A stretch of DNA of 14,986 nt, from contig JBJORA010000072.1 of NCBI GenBank assembly GCA_046049675.1, positions 1 to 14,986 on the forward strand. The letters are read 5' to 3'. Below are positions 1 through 7,768 of this stretch, in pieces. This stretch comes from CAIXQW01 sp046049675. Its GTDB lineage: Bacteria; Bacteroidota; Bacteroidia; Chitinophagales; Chitinophagaceae. Below the pieces are notes generated by a model. It made no database searches and was not told the DNA's origin. It was given only the letters and a program-made list of their open reading frames with translations. The first letter of the stretch is position 1. Each line of letters begins with the position of its first letter. The position numbers were made by a program, and so were the translations under genes.

Positions 1-2
1 CC

Positions 3-171
3 GACCTAGAAATATGGAGCAGAAAATCAGTTCACAGCACTAGGAAGGGTTGGGCATTGTGTCAGCAGGTTCAGCGCCCCCTATGCGAAGCCACTATTAG
101 AAGTTAAACAAGGCGCCTAAGCTGCGTGGCCTAGTGCGTGAGCTTGATTTTCGCGAACATATTTCTAAGTC
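3..171. repeat. Imperfect inverted repeat, 42-base arms (MITE/REP-like)
   Basis: Bases 3-44 and the reverse complement of 130-171 align over 42 positions. Matching blocks are GAC, TAGAAATATG, GAAAATCA and GCACTAGG, all in the same order with the same spacing. They are separated by a 5-base and a 7-base variable segment (the latter fits better with a one-base shift). The interior of 85 bases holds no ORF of note. This arrangement is typical of short non-autonomous palindromic elements (MITEs or REP/BIME-like repeats) or of a long structured RNA. No target-site duplication can be checked because the left arm starts at the window edge and may continue beyond it. Confidence 0.55.
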
Positions 172-208
172 TTGGCTTTTTGTTTCTTTTGTGCCAAGAC
201 AAAAGAAA
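169..208. repeat. Nested palindromes, pseudoknot-capable
   Basis: Bases 183-192 (TTTCTTTTGT) and 199-208 (ACAAAAGAAA) form a perfect 10-bp stem around a 6-base loop GCCAAG (193-198). The loop plus two flanking bases (GCCAAGAC, 193-200) is also a perfect complement of GTCTTGGC at 169-176. The two pairings share bases, so they are alternatives or could partly combine as an H-type pseudoknot. The segment overlaps the outer end of the right arm of the 3-171 repeat and may belong to the same element. The function is unknown. Confidence 0.5.
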
Positions 209-410
209 GGAAAACCCATGCGCACACGTACAAAATCCCTAACACAAAACCTATCACTAAATATGAGGTTGCAAACTGTTTACTAGTTGCTACTTGGTGT
301 GGCTTAGCGGATAATCATTAAAAAGCATATTATGCAAAGCATGCTTAATAATCTTTAGGAAGTACAATCTGCTGAATAGTAAGTACACTTCTTAAAAAAG
401 TACATGGAAT

Positions 411-439
411 AAAAAAGCCACGAGTAAATCTCGTGGCTT
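411..439 (-). terminator. Rho-independent terminator of the fadL/SGNH unit
   Basis: Read on the minus strand, a perfect 10-bp stem (arms 430-439 and 415-424, core GCCACGAG/CTCGTGGC) closes a 5-base loop. It runs directly into a U-tract encoded by A411-A416. It lies about 20 bases downstream of the SGNH lipoprotein stop codon, as expected for an intrinsic terminator ending this transcript. Confidence 0.9.
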
Positions 440-459
440 CATAGTAATTTGAAAAGTAA

Positions 460-1803
460 TTATGGAAGTAACAAACTTCTGTACTTCATTGCATCTACTT
501 CATGTAGAGTACTGCCGTATGTCTTGTTAATTGCCTTTATAAACTCGTTAGCAATTAGTGCATAGCCACGTGGAGTAGGGTGTACGCCATCCAAGCTAAA
601 TCCACCGCCGCTTACAAATGTTGCGCTTAAGCCCACGCCGTTGTATTTCAAACCATTGGCAAAAGTCTTTAGATAACTATTAGCATCTACAAACGCCAAT
701 CCAAATTCTGTAGCTAGTGCTTTGATACGCGCATTGTAATCGTTAGTGTATTGTTGTACTAAAGCAACTTCGCTTGCATCTAAAACATAGTTATCAGCTA
801 GTGGCGTTGCACTGCCTGGGCCAGTAGGTAAAAGGCTAGCAGCACTTAGACAAATCAAATCTTGCGGTGTAGCCTTACGACGATAACCCGGCGCTAAACT
901 ATCTAGGATTACAATAGCATTTCTACCAAGTGCCCAAGTGATTTTATAGGCAGCAGGTACAGCGGCATTATAAGCAGCATAGCCAGCATTTAAACTGTCT
1001 ACTTGACCTTGACGTGAAAGTACAAGATCATCATGCTTCACGGTTGTAAAATAAGGTGTGCTCTGTACATCTGGAATATTTGCAATAGCACCTTTAGCGC
1101 CATTCTTCGTCAACTCAACAATACATGCACGAATACTAGCTCCAACTGCATCTGGGTGACTCAATGTACCAGGAAAAGCAAAGCTGTTTGGATTTGTTTG
1201 AATTGGGCCACTAGCACCGTTTGTAGCATAACCAAGTACATCGTTTGCTCCTAGCCAAAATGTAAAGAAAGTAGGGTCTACACGCTTTGCTTCAGAAATC
1301 ATTGTGCTAACACCAGGCGTTAAGCATGTGCGTGCAAAAAATGGATTCAAAGCTGTGAAAGGTGATAGCGCATCTAGTGCACGAGCACCTGGTACACCAA
1401 TCATGTTATACGGTCCAGCAGGCACTACTGTAGCAGCATCATAGACAGGTGTTGTATCACTGCTTGCAACAGGCGAATATCCACCCATGCCATTTGGCAT
1501 CAATTCTAATTTACCTAAAGCTGGCGTTCCTGCGTTGTTGCCTTTGCCAGTTGCAGCCATGTATGGAATCTTAAAGTCGCCACCACCTGCAAGTCTAAAT
1601 TGCTGTGCAAGCATATTAGGATAACTATTTTCCTGTCCCTCACGATACAAGGCATTGTCTGCAAAACCTGCGCATAAACTATTGCCAACAGCAACGTATC
1701 TGCTAAAGTCTGCAGTGCCCGCTCTGCTTACTTCGCTTTTAATATTTGGAGAGCATGCACTTATGGTAGATGCTGCAATTGCTATATATAATATCTTCTT
1801 CAT
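460..1803 (-). CDS. SGNH/GDSL-family hydrolase, lipoprotein
   Basis: Predicted lipid-anchored esterase/lipase of the SGNH superfamily. From the preferred start (447 residues) the N-terminus MKKILYIAIAASTISAC is a short lipoprotein signal with lipobox ISAC, so Cys17 would be acylated. Family blocks are visible: GNSL with the nucleophile Ser near residue 42, GVPG (block II) near 137, GAND (block III, oxyanion Asn) near 187, and DGVHP (block V, catalytic Asp and His) near 405-408. An upstream ATG at 1827 would add MANNKNNT; I prefer 1803 because it gives a compact lipoprotein signal, but 1827 is possible and would leave only 9 bases after the upstream gene. It is the second gene of a minus-strand unit with a FadL-like outer-membrane protein and ends in a strong terminator. 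The substrate cannot be read from sequence; esters of lipids or of surface polysaccharides are both plausible. Confidence 0.85.
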   Translation of the reverse strand: MKKILYIAIAASTISACSPNIKSEVSRAGTADFSRYVAVGNSLCAGFADNALYREGQENSYPNMLAQQFRLAGGGDFKIPYMAATGKGNNAGTPALGKLELMPNGMGGYSPVASSDTTPVYDAATVVPAGPYNMIGVPGARALDALSPFTALNPFFARTCLTPGVSTMISEAKRVDPTFFTFWLGANDVLGYATNGASGPIQTNPNSFAFPGTLSHPDAVGASIRACIVELTKNGAKGAIANIPDVQSTPYFTTVKHDDLVLSRQGQVDSLNAGYAAYNAAVPAAYKITWALGRNAIVILDSLAPGYRRKATPQDLICLSAASLLPTGPGSATPLADNYVLDASEVALVQQYTNDYNARIKALATEFGLAFVDANSYLKTFANGLKYNGVGLSATFVSGGGFSLDGVHPTPRGYALIANEFIKAINKTYGSTLHEVDAMKYRSLLLP

Positions 1804-1836
1804 TGTATTATTCTTATTATTTGCCACGATAAGGTT

Positions 1837-3081
1837 TTATTTCTTCCAAGGGTCTTTTACAAAATTGTATTGTACACCAATGCCCGGTGCAATCACGCGT
1901 GTTGCAAATGTGCCAGCCAATTGTGTTTCGTCGTTGCGTACACCGCGCGCAGGTACATTTTCATAAAGCAAACTCGCATCAATAGACCACTGATAGTCAA
2001 GCTTTACACTTAGGCCTGCTGTTAATCCCCACTTGTCATTGTCTGGCAATTCTGGATTTACAAAACCATCTTGTACAGGTGTATTGTCTATAAATGCACC
2101 ACCGCGTGCTGTAACTCTATTACTTAATTTGCTTTGTGCGCCTAAACGAATTGCCCAAGCATCTTGGTACAAACGTGGACTTTTAGCATCGCTCAAAGCT
2201 GCTGTGTTGTCTGCATAATCAAAACCTAAGCTATCAAAGCTGCGCCAAAATGTGTAGTTGAAATCACCTGCGATGAGTGTGTTGCGTTTTTTGCCTAAAC
2301 GAATACCAAGACCAGTAGCTATTTCGCTTGGTAAAGGCAAGTTGGCACTAAAGGTTGTGTTAGGGAAATTTGAAGCTGCTAAACTTGGTATGTTAGAAAA
2401 GTTAGCTGTACCGCTTTTTACTTTCATATCAACTCTACTGTGATATGTAACGCCAAGGCTAAACATACTATCTTGATAGTACGCGCCGCTATTAAAGCCC
2501 ATACCACTACCAGCACCATCTAAAGTTGCATGACCAACTTGACCTGCGCTATTTAATGTAGGAACATCTTTTTGTAAGTCTACATGTCCCAATGCATAAA
2601 CATAGCCTGCACCTAAACTAAAGTGCTTACCAATTTTATAACTCAAACTAGGCTGCAAATACACGCATGTTAGATTGATGCTAGTAAGCACGTATCTACC
2701 AGTCCAGCCGCCGCTATATTTTACACCACTGCCAAACGGAGTATAAGCACCGAAACCAACTGTCCATTTTTTACCAAGGCCTTTTGTAGCATAAAGCGAA
2801 AAAGGTGTAAACAACTGATTGTCTGCGTTTGTAAGTATTTGCGTAGCGCTATCTATATAACGTGTACGCGGTGCTAAACCATGCACGCCAAATACAATAC
2901 TATTGCGTGTAAAGCTCATTGCACCCGGATTGAAATACACGCTGCTTGCATCTAATGCAATGCCAGCGCCAACATGCGCCATGCCCAAAGCTTTTTGGCC
3001 TTGTGCACCAATTTTGAAACCGCCAGCAAAGCATGGTAGCGTTGCTGCTACTGCAAGTGCGGTAAGTAGTGTTTTGTTCAT
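1837..3081 (-). CDS. OmpP1/FadL-family outer-membrane transport protein
   Basis: Predicted outer-membrane beta-barrel of the FadL/TodX family, which admits long-chain fatty acids or other hydrophobic molecules. The 414-residue protein starts with a signal peptide (MNKTLLTALAVAATLPCFA, cleavage likely before GGF). The mature N-terminus shows the family hallmark: a Gly/Ala-rich plug segment GAQGQKALGMAHVGAGIAL followed by NPGAMSF near residues 51-57, a variant of the FadL NPA motif. Alternating aromatic/polar strands run to the C-terminus, which ends GIGVQYNF plus a short tail KDPWKK after the last strand. The length fits the family (about 400-450). It is the first gene of a minus-strand pair with the SGNH lipoprotein, suggesting linked hydrolysis and uptake. 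The ligand cannot be specified; the symbol fadL is not assigned because Bacteroidota paralogues differ in substrate. Confidence 0.88.
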   Translation of the reverse strand: MNKTLLTALAVAATLPCFAGGFKIGAQGQKALGMAHVGAGIALDASSVYFNPGAMSFTRNSIVFGVHGLAPRTRYIDSATQILTNADNQLFTPFSLYATKGLGKKWTVGFGAYTPFGSGVKYSGGWTGRYVLTSINLTCVYLQPSLSYKIGKHFSLGAGYVYALGHVDLQKDVPTLNSAGQVGHATLDGAGSGMGFNSGAYYQDSMFSLGVTYHSRVDMKVKSGTANFSNIPSLAASNFPNTTFSANLPLPSEIATGLGIRLGKKRNTLIAGDFNYTFWRSFDSLGFDYADNTAALSDAKSPRLYQDAWAIRLGAQSKLSNRVTARGGAFIDNTPVQDGFVNPELPDNDKWGLTAGLSVKLDYQWSIDASLLYENVPARGVRNDETQLAGTFATRVIAPGIGVQYNFVKDPWKK

Positions 3082-3111
3082 ACTTATTTTGTAAAGCTAA
3101 TTTTTGTGTGG

Positions 3112-3119
3112 CTAAGGTA
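3112..3119 (-). promoter_or_regulatory. Possible -7 element of the fadL/SGNH unit
   Basis: TACCTTAG on the minus strand differs by one base from the Bacteroidota TAnnTTTG element and would give a leader of about 25 bases. A second one-mismatch candidate, TAGCTTTA at 3092-3099, lies closer to the ATG. No convincing -33 TTG was found for either, so this is weak. Confidence 0.3.
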
Positions 3120-3223
3120 GTATAATTTGTTAATACACCATAGCTATAGCAATGATATGTGGCACTTGCTACGCGTACTTTGGGTTAGGGTACAGCAGTG
3201 TGTTACTTCACACTACAAAGGAT

Positions 3224-4417
3224 TTACTGCAATTCTGCAAGCGCCTTTTTAAGACGAGCAACTGCTTCTACAAGCTTACTTGTATTTGTAGCATAGCTCA
3301 AGCGAATACATCTGTCGTCGCCAAATGCGCTACCTGCTACACAGGTCACTAAACCGTGTTGCAATAAGTACAAGCAAAGGTCTAAGCTATTTTTAATTAT
3401 ATAGTCGCCATTGCTTTTACCAAAGTAAGCACTTACATCCGGAAAAACGTAGAATGCACCATGTGGGTCGTTTACTTTTAAGTTAGGAATTTCTTGCAAG
3501 GCATTCACTAAAAAATTGCGACGCTCTTTAAACTTAGCAATCATTGCATCTATCGTTTCGCGGCTACCATCTAATGCAGTTATTGCTGCACGTTGCGTTA
3601 TACTGTTAGGGCCACTTGTAAATTGGCTTTGCATTGTTTCGCAACTTTTAATAATGTCTTGTGGGCCTGCCATATAGCCAAGACGCCATCCTGTCATGCT
3701 GTAGCTTTTGCTTAAGCCATTTACAACAATGGTGCGAGCTTGCATATTGCCAATGCTAGCAATGCTTGTGTGCGTGTCTACAAAATTGATGTACTCATAA
3801 ATTTCGTCGCTTATCACCATAATGTCTGGATACTTTTCAAACACGGTTACAAGCGCTTCTAATTCGGCACGACTATAAATGCTACCTGTAGGATTGCAAG
3901 GGCTGCTAAAAATAAATGCTTTGGTACGAGGTGTTATTGCGGCTTCTAAACTCGCGGCATCTATTTTATAATTTTGTTCGAGGCTCGTGTGCATTTCTAT
4001 CACGTCGCCACCGCATAGCTTTACGAGGTCGCCATAAGTTACCCAATAGGGGCTAGGCACAAGTACTTCGTCGCCTTTATTAATAATGCACATCATGGCA
4101 TTGGCAATACATTGCTTAGCGCCTGTGCAAACCATTACTTGTTCTGGTTTATAAACAAGTTGATTGTCGCGTTCTAGTTTTCTTACAATAGCTGCCTTCA
4201 GTTCAGGATAGCCAGCTACAGGAGGATACTTGGTAAAACCTGCACGCATCGCTTCATTGGCGGCATCTATAATATGCTGCGGTGTCGGAAAATCGGGCTC
4301 GCCCAAGCTTAGGTCAACAACATCTTTGCCTTGCGCCTTTAATTCGCGGCTCATTTTGGCCATTTTTATCGTTTGAGGCTCTTCAATACGGCTAAGTCTG
4401 TCTGCTAACACCATCAT
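3224..4417 (-). CDS. Class I/II PLP-dependent aminotransferase (aspartate aminotransferase type)
   Basis: Cytosolic pyridoxal-phosphate enzyme of fold type I, most like the Ib-subgroup aspartate/prephenate aminotransferases. It would move an amino group between aspartate (or a related amino acid) and 2-oxoglutarate. The 397 residues match the family length. Visible landmarks: the N-terminal signature LSLGEPDFPTP (36-46); NPTG with the PLP-contacting Asn175; SDEIYE with Asp204 and Tyr207; NGLSKSYSMTGWRLGY with the Schiff-base Lys237; and IRLSYA with the carboxylate-binding Arg371. Two ATGs occur in tandem (4417 and 4414); either may be used. It is a single-gene unit, divergent from secDF, with a perfect -7 element only 13 bases upstream, so the leader is very short. 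The exact amino-acid preference (aspartate, prephenate, aromatic) cannot be decided from the sequence. Confidence 0.92.
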   Translation of the reverse strand: MMVLADRLSRIEEPQTIKMAKMSRELKAQGKDVVDLSLGEPDFPTPQHIIDAANEAMRAGFTKYPPVAGYPELKAAIVRKLERDNQLVYKPEQVMVCTGAKQCIANAMMCIINKGDEVLVPSPYWVTYGDLVKLCGGDVIEMHTSLEQNYKIDAASLEAAITPRTKAFIFSSPCNPTGSIYSRAELEALVTVFEKYPDIMVISDEIYEYINFVDTHTSIASIGNMQARTIVVNGLSKSYSMTGWRLGYMAGPQDIIKSCETMQSQFTSGPNSITQRAAITALDGSRETIDAMIAKFKERRNFLVNALQEIPNLKVNDPHGAFYVFPDVSAYFGKSNGDYIIKNSLDLCLYLLQHGLVTCVAGSAFGDDRCIRLSYATNTSKLVEAVARLKKALAELQ

Positions 4418-4424
4418 TTTGTAA

Positions 4425-4456
4425 AAGCTGCAAAGCTAAGCCAAGATTTGCAGCTT
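4425..4456. promoter_or_regulatory. 10-bp dyad, candidate operator at the aminotransferase promoter
   Basis: AAGCTGCAAA (4425-4434) and TTTGCAGCTT (4447-4456) are perfect reverse complements separated by 12 bases. That places half-site centres 22 bases apart, about two helical turns. The dyad spans the -7 element of the aminotransferase (4431-4438) and its likely start site, the position expected for a repressor operator. A second smaller dyad, GCCAAG/CTTGGC (4440-4445/4454-4459), is interleaved with it. No regulator gene is visible nearby. Confidence 0.45.
4431..4438 (-). promoter_or_regulatory. -7 promoter element of the aminotransferase gene
   Basis: TAGCTTTG on the minus strand is an exact match to the Bacteroidota TAnnTTTG element. 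Transcription would begin near 4425, leaving about 8 bases before the first ATG. I do not see a clear -33 TTG at normal spacing. Confidence 0.6.
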
Positions 4457-4511
4457 GGCGGCCTTAATCGTGCATAAACGCACATATTTGCATCATGGTG
4501 AAGTTGGAATA

Positions 4512-4530
4512 AGTGGCGGCAGAAGCCACT
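4512..4530. repeat. Short GC-rich hairpin in the divergent intergenic region
   Basis: AGTGGC (4512-4517) and GCCACT (4525-4530) form a perfect 6-bp stem with a 7-base loop. It lies between the aminotransferase and secDF promoters and lacks a U-tract on either side, so it does not look like a terminator. It may be chance. Confidence 0.25.
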
Positions 4531-4588
4531 ATTTGTGCTATTACGTAAATCAGCTGTGCATAAAACCCTCACTTATCGCAAAAAACCA

Positions 4589-4596
4589 TATCTTCG
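4589..4596 (+). promoter_or_regulatory. Probable -7 element of secDF
   Basis: TATCTTCG differs at one base from TAnnTTTG and would start transcription near 4602, giving a leader of roughly 36 A-rich bases before the secDF ATG. The leader has no Shine-Dalgarno sequence, as is usual in this phylum. Confidence 0.45.
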
Positions 4597-4637
4597 CGCT
4601 CCAAAATAGCAATATATATTAAGAAAAAGTTTAATTT

Positions 4638-7600
4638 ATGCAATTAAAAGGTCTTGTAGCTGCCATAACTATTGTATTCACGGTGATATCGTTGTATCAG
4701 CTATCATTCACCCAATTCATCAACTCTTTCGAGAGTAAAAAGCGTGGTATTGCTGAAAAGCAAGTGAAGGCAAATAGGCCTGATTTGCAAGCGAAAACCG
4801 CTGCTTACGAAAACGCTGTATCAGAGCGTTTGCGTGTAATACTCGATAGCACTAGCGACGAAAAAGTTGGCTTTGGCAAAACGTATCAAAAGGCAAAAGA
4901 ACAACAACTTAGCTTAGGCTTAGATTTACAAGGCGGGATGAACGTTACTGTAGAAGTAGGTTTAGATGAGTTTATCAGTAATATGGCTGCAACAAAAACG
5001 CCAGCTGTTACCAATGCCATTACTGCTGCTAGCGCTGCAAAAGCCAATAGCCAAGATAACTTAATTACATTATTTGTAAGAGAGTTTAAGAAAGCTAATC
5101 CTAATACTAGCTTAGCAAGTGTATTTTCAAAGCCTGGCAATACCGTAATCACGCCAACAAGCACAGACGATGCTGTAACTCAATATTTACGCGACGAAGC
5201 TAAGAAGTCTGTAAACAATACATTCCAAGTATTAACAAAGCGTATTGATAAGTTTGGTGTAGCTCAACCTACCATTAGCTTAGACGAAAACAAAGACATC
5301 ATTACAGTAGAACTTGCTGGTGTGCAAAATCCGCAAAAGGTGCGCGACAATTTGCAAGCTGCTGCTCGTTTAGAGTTTTGGCCTACTTATAGCAATCACG
5401 AATTGCAAGATGTATTAGCAGCAATTAATAAAACATATCGTATCATTTTAACTGGGGATAGCACAGGAAAGAGTTCTAAAGACTCTGTCGGTACATCATC
5501 AAAAGATAGTAGTAAAACTAAGGATGCTCAGATTGAAGAGTACAAAAAAGAAAATCCTTTTATTGCCCTTCTACAAGGGGGTGTACCTCCAGAGCAAAAT
5601 CCTAAAACTGGCGGGTACTATAATAATAGTATTGTTGGAACAGTTGCTGCCACTGACACTGCTGAGTTTATGCGAGTGGTTAATTTGGATGCGGTTAAAG
5701 GCATTTTACCCAAAGATCTTAAGTTTATGTTTGGTATCATTACTGATAATAAAACTAAGCTTAGAAACAAGAAATTTTTAGCTGTACATGCCATCAAGAA
5801 AACACCAGGTAGAGAAGAAGCACCATTAACTGGTGAGTGCGTAGAAACTACACGTAGCGACTATGCTGCAGATGGTAGCCCTGCGGTTTACATGAGCATG
5901 AATCCAGAGGGTACAAATATCTGGGCAAACATGACTGGTCAAAACATCGACCGTCAGCTTGCAGTAGCTTTGGATGGCATCGTTTACAGCGCGCCTACGA
6001 GCCGTGGTAAGATTCCAAATGGTAGCACAGAAATCAGCGGTAGCTTTACACAAGAAGAAACACAAGACCTTGCTAATATTCTAAAGAGTGGTAAGCTAGA
6101 AGCGCGCCCTCGTATTGTACAAGAGCAAATTGTTGGTCCTAGCATGGGTACTGAAAATATTAAGGCTGGTAAGATGAGCTTCTTGATTGCCTTCTTAGTC
6201 ATCTTCGCTTTGATGTTGGTTTACTACAATACAAGTGGTATGATCGCTAATATCGCATTAATCTTCAACTTATTATTTACAGTTGGTGTATTAAGTGCAA
6301 TGGGCGCTACGTTAACTATGGCTGGTATTGCAGGTTTAGTATTAACTATTGGTATGGCTGTAGATACAAACGTTATCATATTTGAGCGTATCAAAGAAGA
6401 ACTTACTGCTGGTAAGTCTTACGCTGAAGCAATTAAAGAAGGTTATCGTCGTAGTTTGAATCCTGTATTTGATGGTCACCTTACTGTATTCTTAACGGCT
6501 GTAATGCTTTACATTTTTGGTCTTGGTCCGGTGCGTGGTTTCGCTACAACACAGATGTTGGGTATCGCATTAAGCTTATTCTGCGGTATCTTATTAAGCC
6601 GTTTGCTTACAGAGATCTTTATGCGCAAAGGCAAGCACCTAGAATACTTTACTGGTTTGTCTCGTGGCATTTTCCGCAAGTTCCACTTTAAGTTTATCGA
6701 GTGGCGCAAGTATGCTTATATTATTAGTGCGATCGTTCTATTACTAGGCGTTGCGTCTTTGTTCAATGGCTTTAACTATGGTATTGAGTTTAAGGGTGGT
6801 CGTAGCTATACAGTGGCTATGCCAAAAACAATTAAGCCTAGCGAAATACAAAATGCATTAAAGTCTCAGTTTGGTAGCACGCCAACAGTAAAAACTGCTG
6901 GTGTTAGTAATATGATTATCCTAACGGACTATTTGCGCGAAAGCACAGATCTGGCAACAGAGGATAAAGTAACTGAAAAATTATATGCAGGTTTAAAAGC
7001 TGCTGGTGCAGTTGCTGACAACCAAGATATTGCTACTTTCCGTCAAAAAGCTATTGTACAAAGTAATGCAGTACAGCCTACAATTAGTGACGACTTAAAG
7101 AAAGGTGCGATATGGGCTATCAGTATCAGTATCGTTGTAATTTTCATTTACATCTTCTTACGTTTCCGCAAATGGCAGTACAGCGCTGGTACGGTTGTGG
7201 CATTATTGCACGACGTCTTGGTATTGTTAGCTGTGTTTAGCTTCTTGCGTCACGTAGTACCTTTCCACCTAGAAATTGATCAGCATTTTATTGCTGCCTT
7301 GCTTACTGTAATTGGTTTCTCAATGAACGATACGGTGATTGTATTTGATCGTATTCGTGAGTATTTTGCTAAGCGCCCAGGTGCTTCTAAGACTACAGTC
7401 ATCAACGAAGCGATTAATGATACTTTGAGTCGTACAATTATGACATCATTGACTGTATTCTTAACCATTCTTGTATTGTTCATCTGTGGTGGTGATGCAA
7501 CACGTGGTTTCGCATTTGCAATGATGATAGGTGTTATCACTGGTACTTACTCTTCTATCTTTGTGGCTGCGCCTATCCTAGTTGATATGGATAAGAGCGA

Positions 7601-7661
7601 AACACTTAGCCAAGAGGTTGACAAAGACAAGCGTATTGCTGATCTTAAGGAGCAAGCATAA
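4638..7661 (+). CDS. secDF: Protein translocase subunit SecDF (fused SecD-SecF)
   Basis: Inner-membrane RND-family accessory of the Sec translocon that uses the proton gradient to pull secreted proteins out on the periplasmic side. SecD half: first membrane helix at about 5-25, LGLDLQGG (93-100), the periplasmic P1 domain to about 510, then a helix bundle with GMAVDTNVIIFERIKEE (572-588, conserved Asp576) and GLGPVRGFA (628-636). SecF half: starts near 690, with GIEFKGGRSY (715-724), a small P4 domain, and GFSMNDTVIVFDRIRE (893-908, conserved Asp898). The length of 1007 is normal for Bacteroidota SecDF fusions, which exceed the roughly 740-residue Bacillus or Thermus forms because of an enlarged P1 domain. 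A Ser/Lys/Asp-rich stretch at about 273-297 looks like a flexible insertion in P1. It is a single-gene unit ending in a strong terminator; yajC and secA are not in the window. Confidence 0.97.
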   Translation: MQLKGLVAAITIVFTVISLYQLSFTQFINSFESKKRGIAEKQVKANRPDLQAKTAAYENAVSERLRVILDSTSDEKVGFGKTYQKAKEQQLSLGLDLQGGMNVTVEVGLDEFISNMAATKTPAVTNAITAASAAKANSQDNLITLFVREFKKANPNTSLASVFSKPGNTVITPTSTDDAVTQYLRDEAKKSVNNTFQVLTKRIDKFGVAQPTISLDENKDIITVELAGVQNPQKVRDNLQAAARLEFWPTYSNHELQDVLAAINKTYRIILTGDSTGKSSKDSVGTSSKDSSKTKDAQIEEYKKENPFIALLQGGVPPEQNPKTGGYYNNSIVGTVAATDTAEFMRVVNLDAVKGILPKDLKFMFGIITDNKTKLRNKKFLAVHAIKKTPGREEAPLTGECVETTRSDYAADGSPAVYMSMNPEGTNIWANMTGQNIDRQLAVALDGIVYSAPTSRGKIPNGSTEISGSFTQEETQDLANILKSGKLEARPRIVQEQIVGPSMGTENIKAGKMSFLIAFLVIFALMLVYYNTSGMIANIALIFNLLFTVGVLSAMGATLTMAGIAGLVLTIGMAVDTNVIIFERIKEELTAGKSYAEAIKEGYRRSLNPVFDGHLTVFLTAVMLYIFGLGPVRGFATTQMLGIALSLFCGILLSRLLTEIFMRKGKHLEYFTGLSRGIFRKFHFKFIEWRKYAYIISAIVLLLGVASLFNGFNYGIEFKGGRSYTVAMPKTIKPSEIQNALKSQFGSTPTVKTAGVSNMIILTDYLRESTDLATEDKVTEKLYAGLKAAGAVADNQDIATFRQKAIVQSNAVQPTISDDLKKGAIWAISISIVVIFIYIFLRFRKWQYSAGTVVALLHDVLVLLAVFSFLRHVVPFHLEIDQHFIAALLTVIGFSMNDTVIVFDRIREYFAKRPGASKTTVINEAINDTLSRTIMTSLTVFLTILVLFICGGDATRGFAFAMMIGVITGTYSSIFVAAPILVDMDKSETLSQEVDKDKRIADLKEQA

Positions 7662-7681
7662 TTAATACAAATATTTATTTC

Positions 7682-7719
7682 AAAGGGGAGTGGTTCTATG
7701 AATTACTCCCCTTTTTTTT
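7682..7719 (+). terminator. Rho-independent terminator of secDF
   Basis: A perfect 10-bp stem (AAAGGGGAGT at 7682-7691 with ACTCCCCTTT at 7705-7714) can extend inward by two G-U pairs and TTC/GAA to a 3-base loop. It is followed by an eight-base T-run (7712-7719). It lies about 20 bases after the secDF stop and separates it from terC. Confidence 0.93.
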
Positions 7720-7755
7720 GCCTTGCTATTTTAGCTAAACTTCTAATGCTAGCTC

Positions 7756-7763
7756 TATCTTTG
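7756..7763 (+). promoter_or_regulatory. -7 promoter element of terC, abutting the start codon
   Basis: TATCTTTG is an exact TAnnTTTG match and ends only five bases before the terC ATG at 7769. At usual Bacteroidota spacing the transcript would start at or within a base or two of the A of the ATG, predicting a leaderless mRNA. No clear -33 TTG lies at about 19-20 bases upstream. Confidence 0.6.
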
Positions 7764-7768
7764 CGCCT

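Larger units (their letters stand above)
1..410. other. Gene-free region with inverted repeats
   Basis: I see no convincing protein-coding gene or RNA gene here. The left part (3-171) is built around two 42-base arms in inverted orientation, and an overlapping perfect palindrome lies at 183-208; both are listed separately. The stretch from about 210 to 410 is AT-rich and holds a few small repeats (GCAT/ATGC units near 325-345, and AGTACA at 361, 382 and 399), none of which I can assign a role. The left edge cuts the region, so a neighbouring gene or the rest of a repeat element may lie just outside the window. Confidence 0.6.

Noticed and set aside
321..346. Clustered GCAT/ATGC palindromic units (GCATATTATGC, GCATGC)
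   Set aside because: The pairing is only 5-6 bp, ambiguous among several registers, and no U-tract or gene context supports a terminator or operator.
361..404. Three copies of AGTACA (361, 382, 399)
   Set aside because: Six-base repeats at uneven spacing (21 and 17) in AT-rich DNA with no gene downstream on the same strand; too little to support a regulatory site.
1655..1966. 103-codon plus-strand open frame across the fadL/SGNH junction, and similar antisense frames over the other genes
   Set aside because: They lie opposite well-supported genes, and their translations show composition driven by the real frame rather than any domain.
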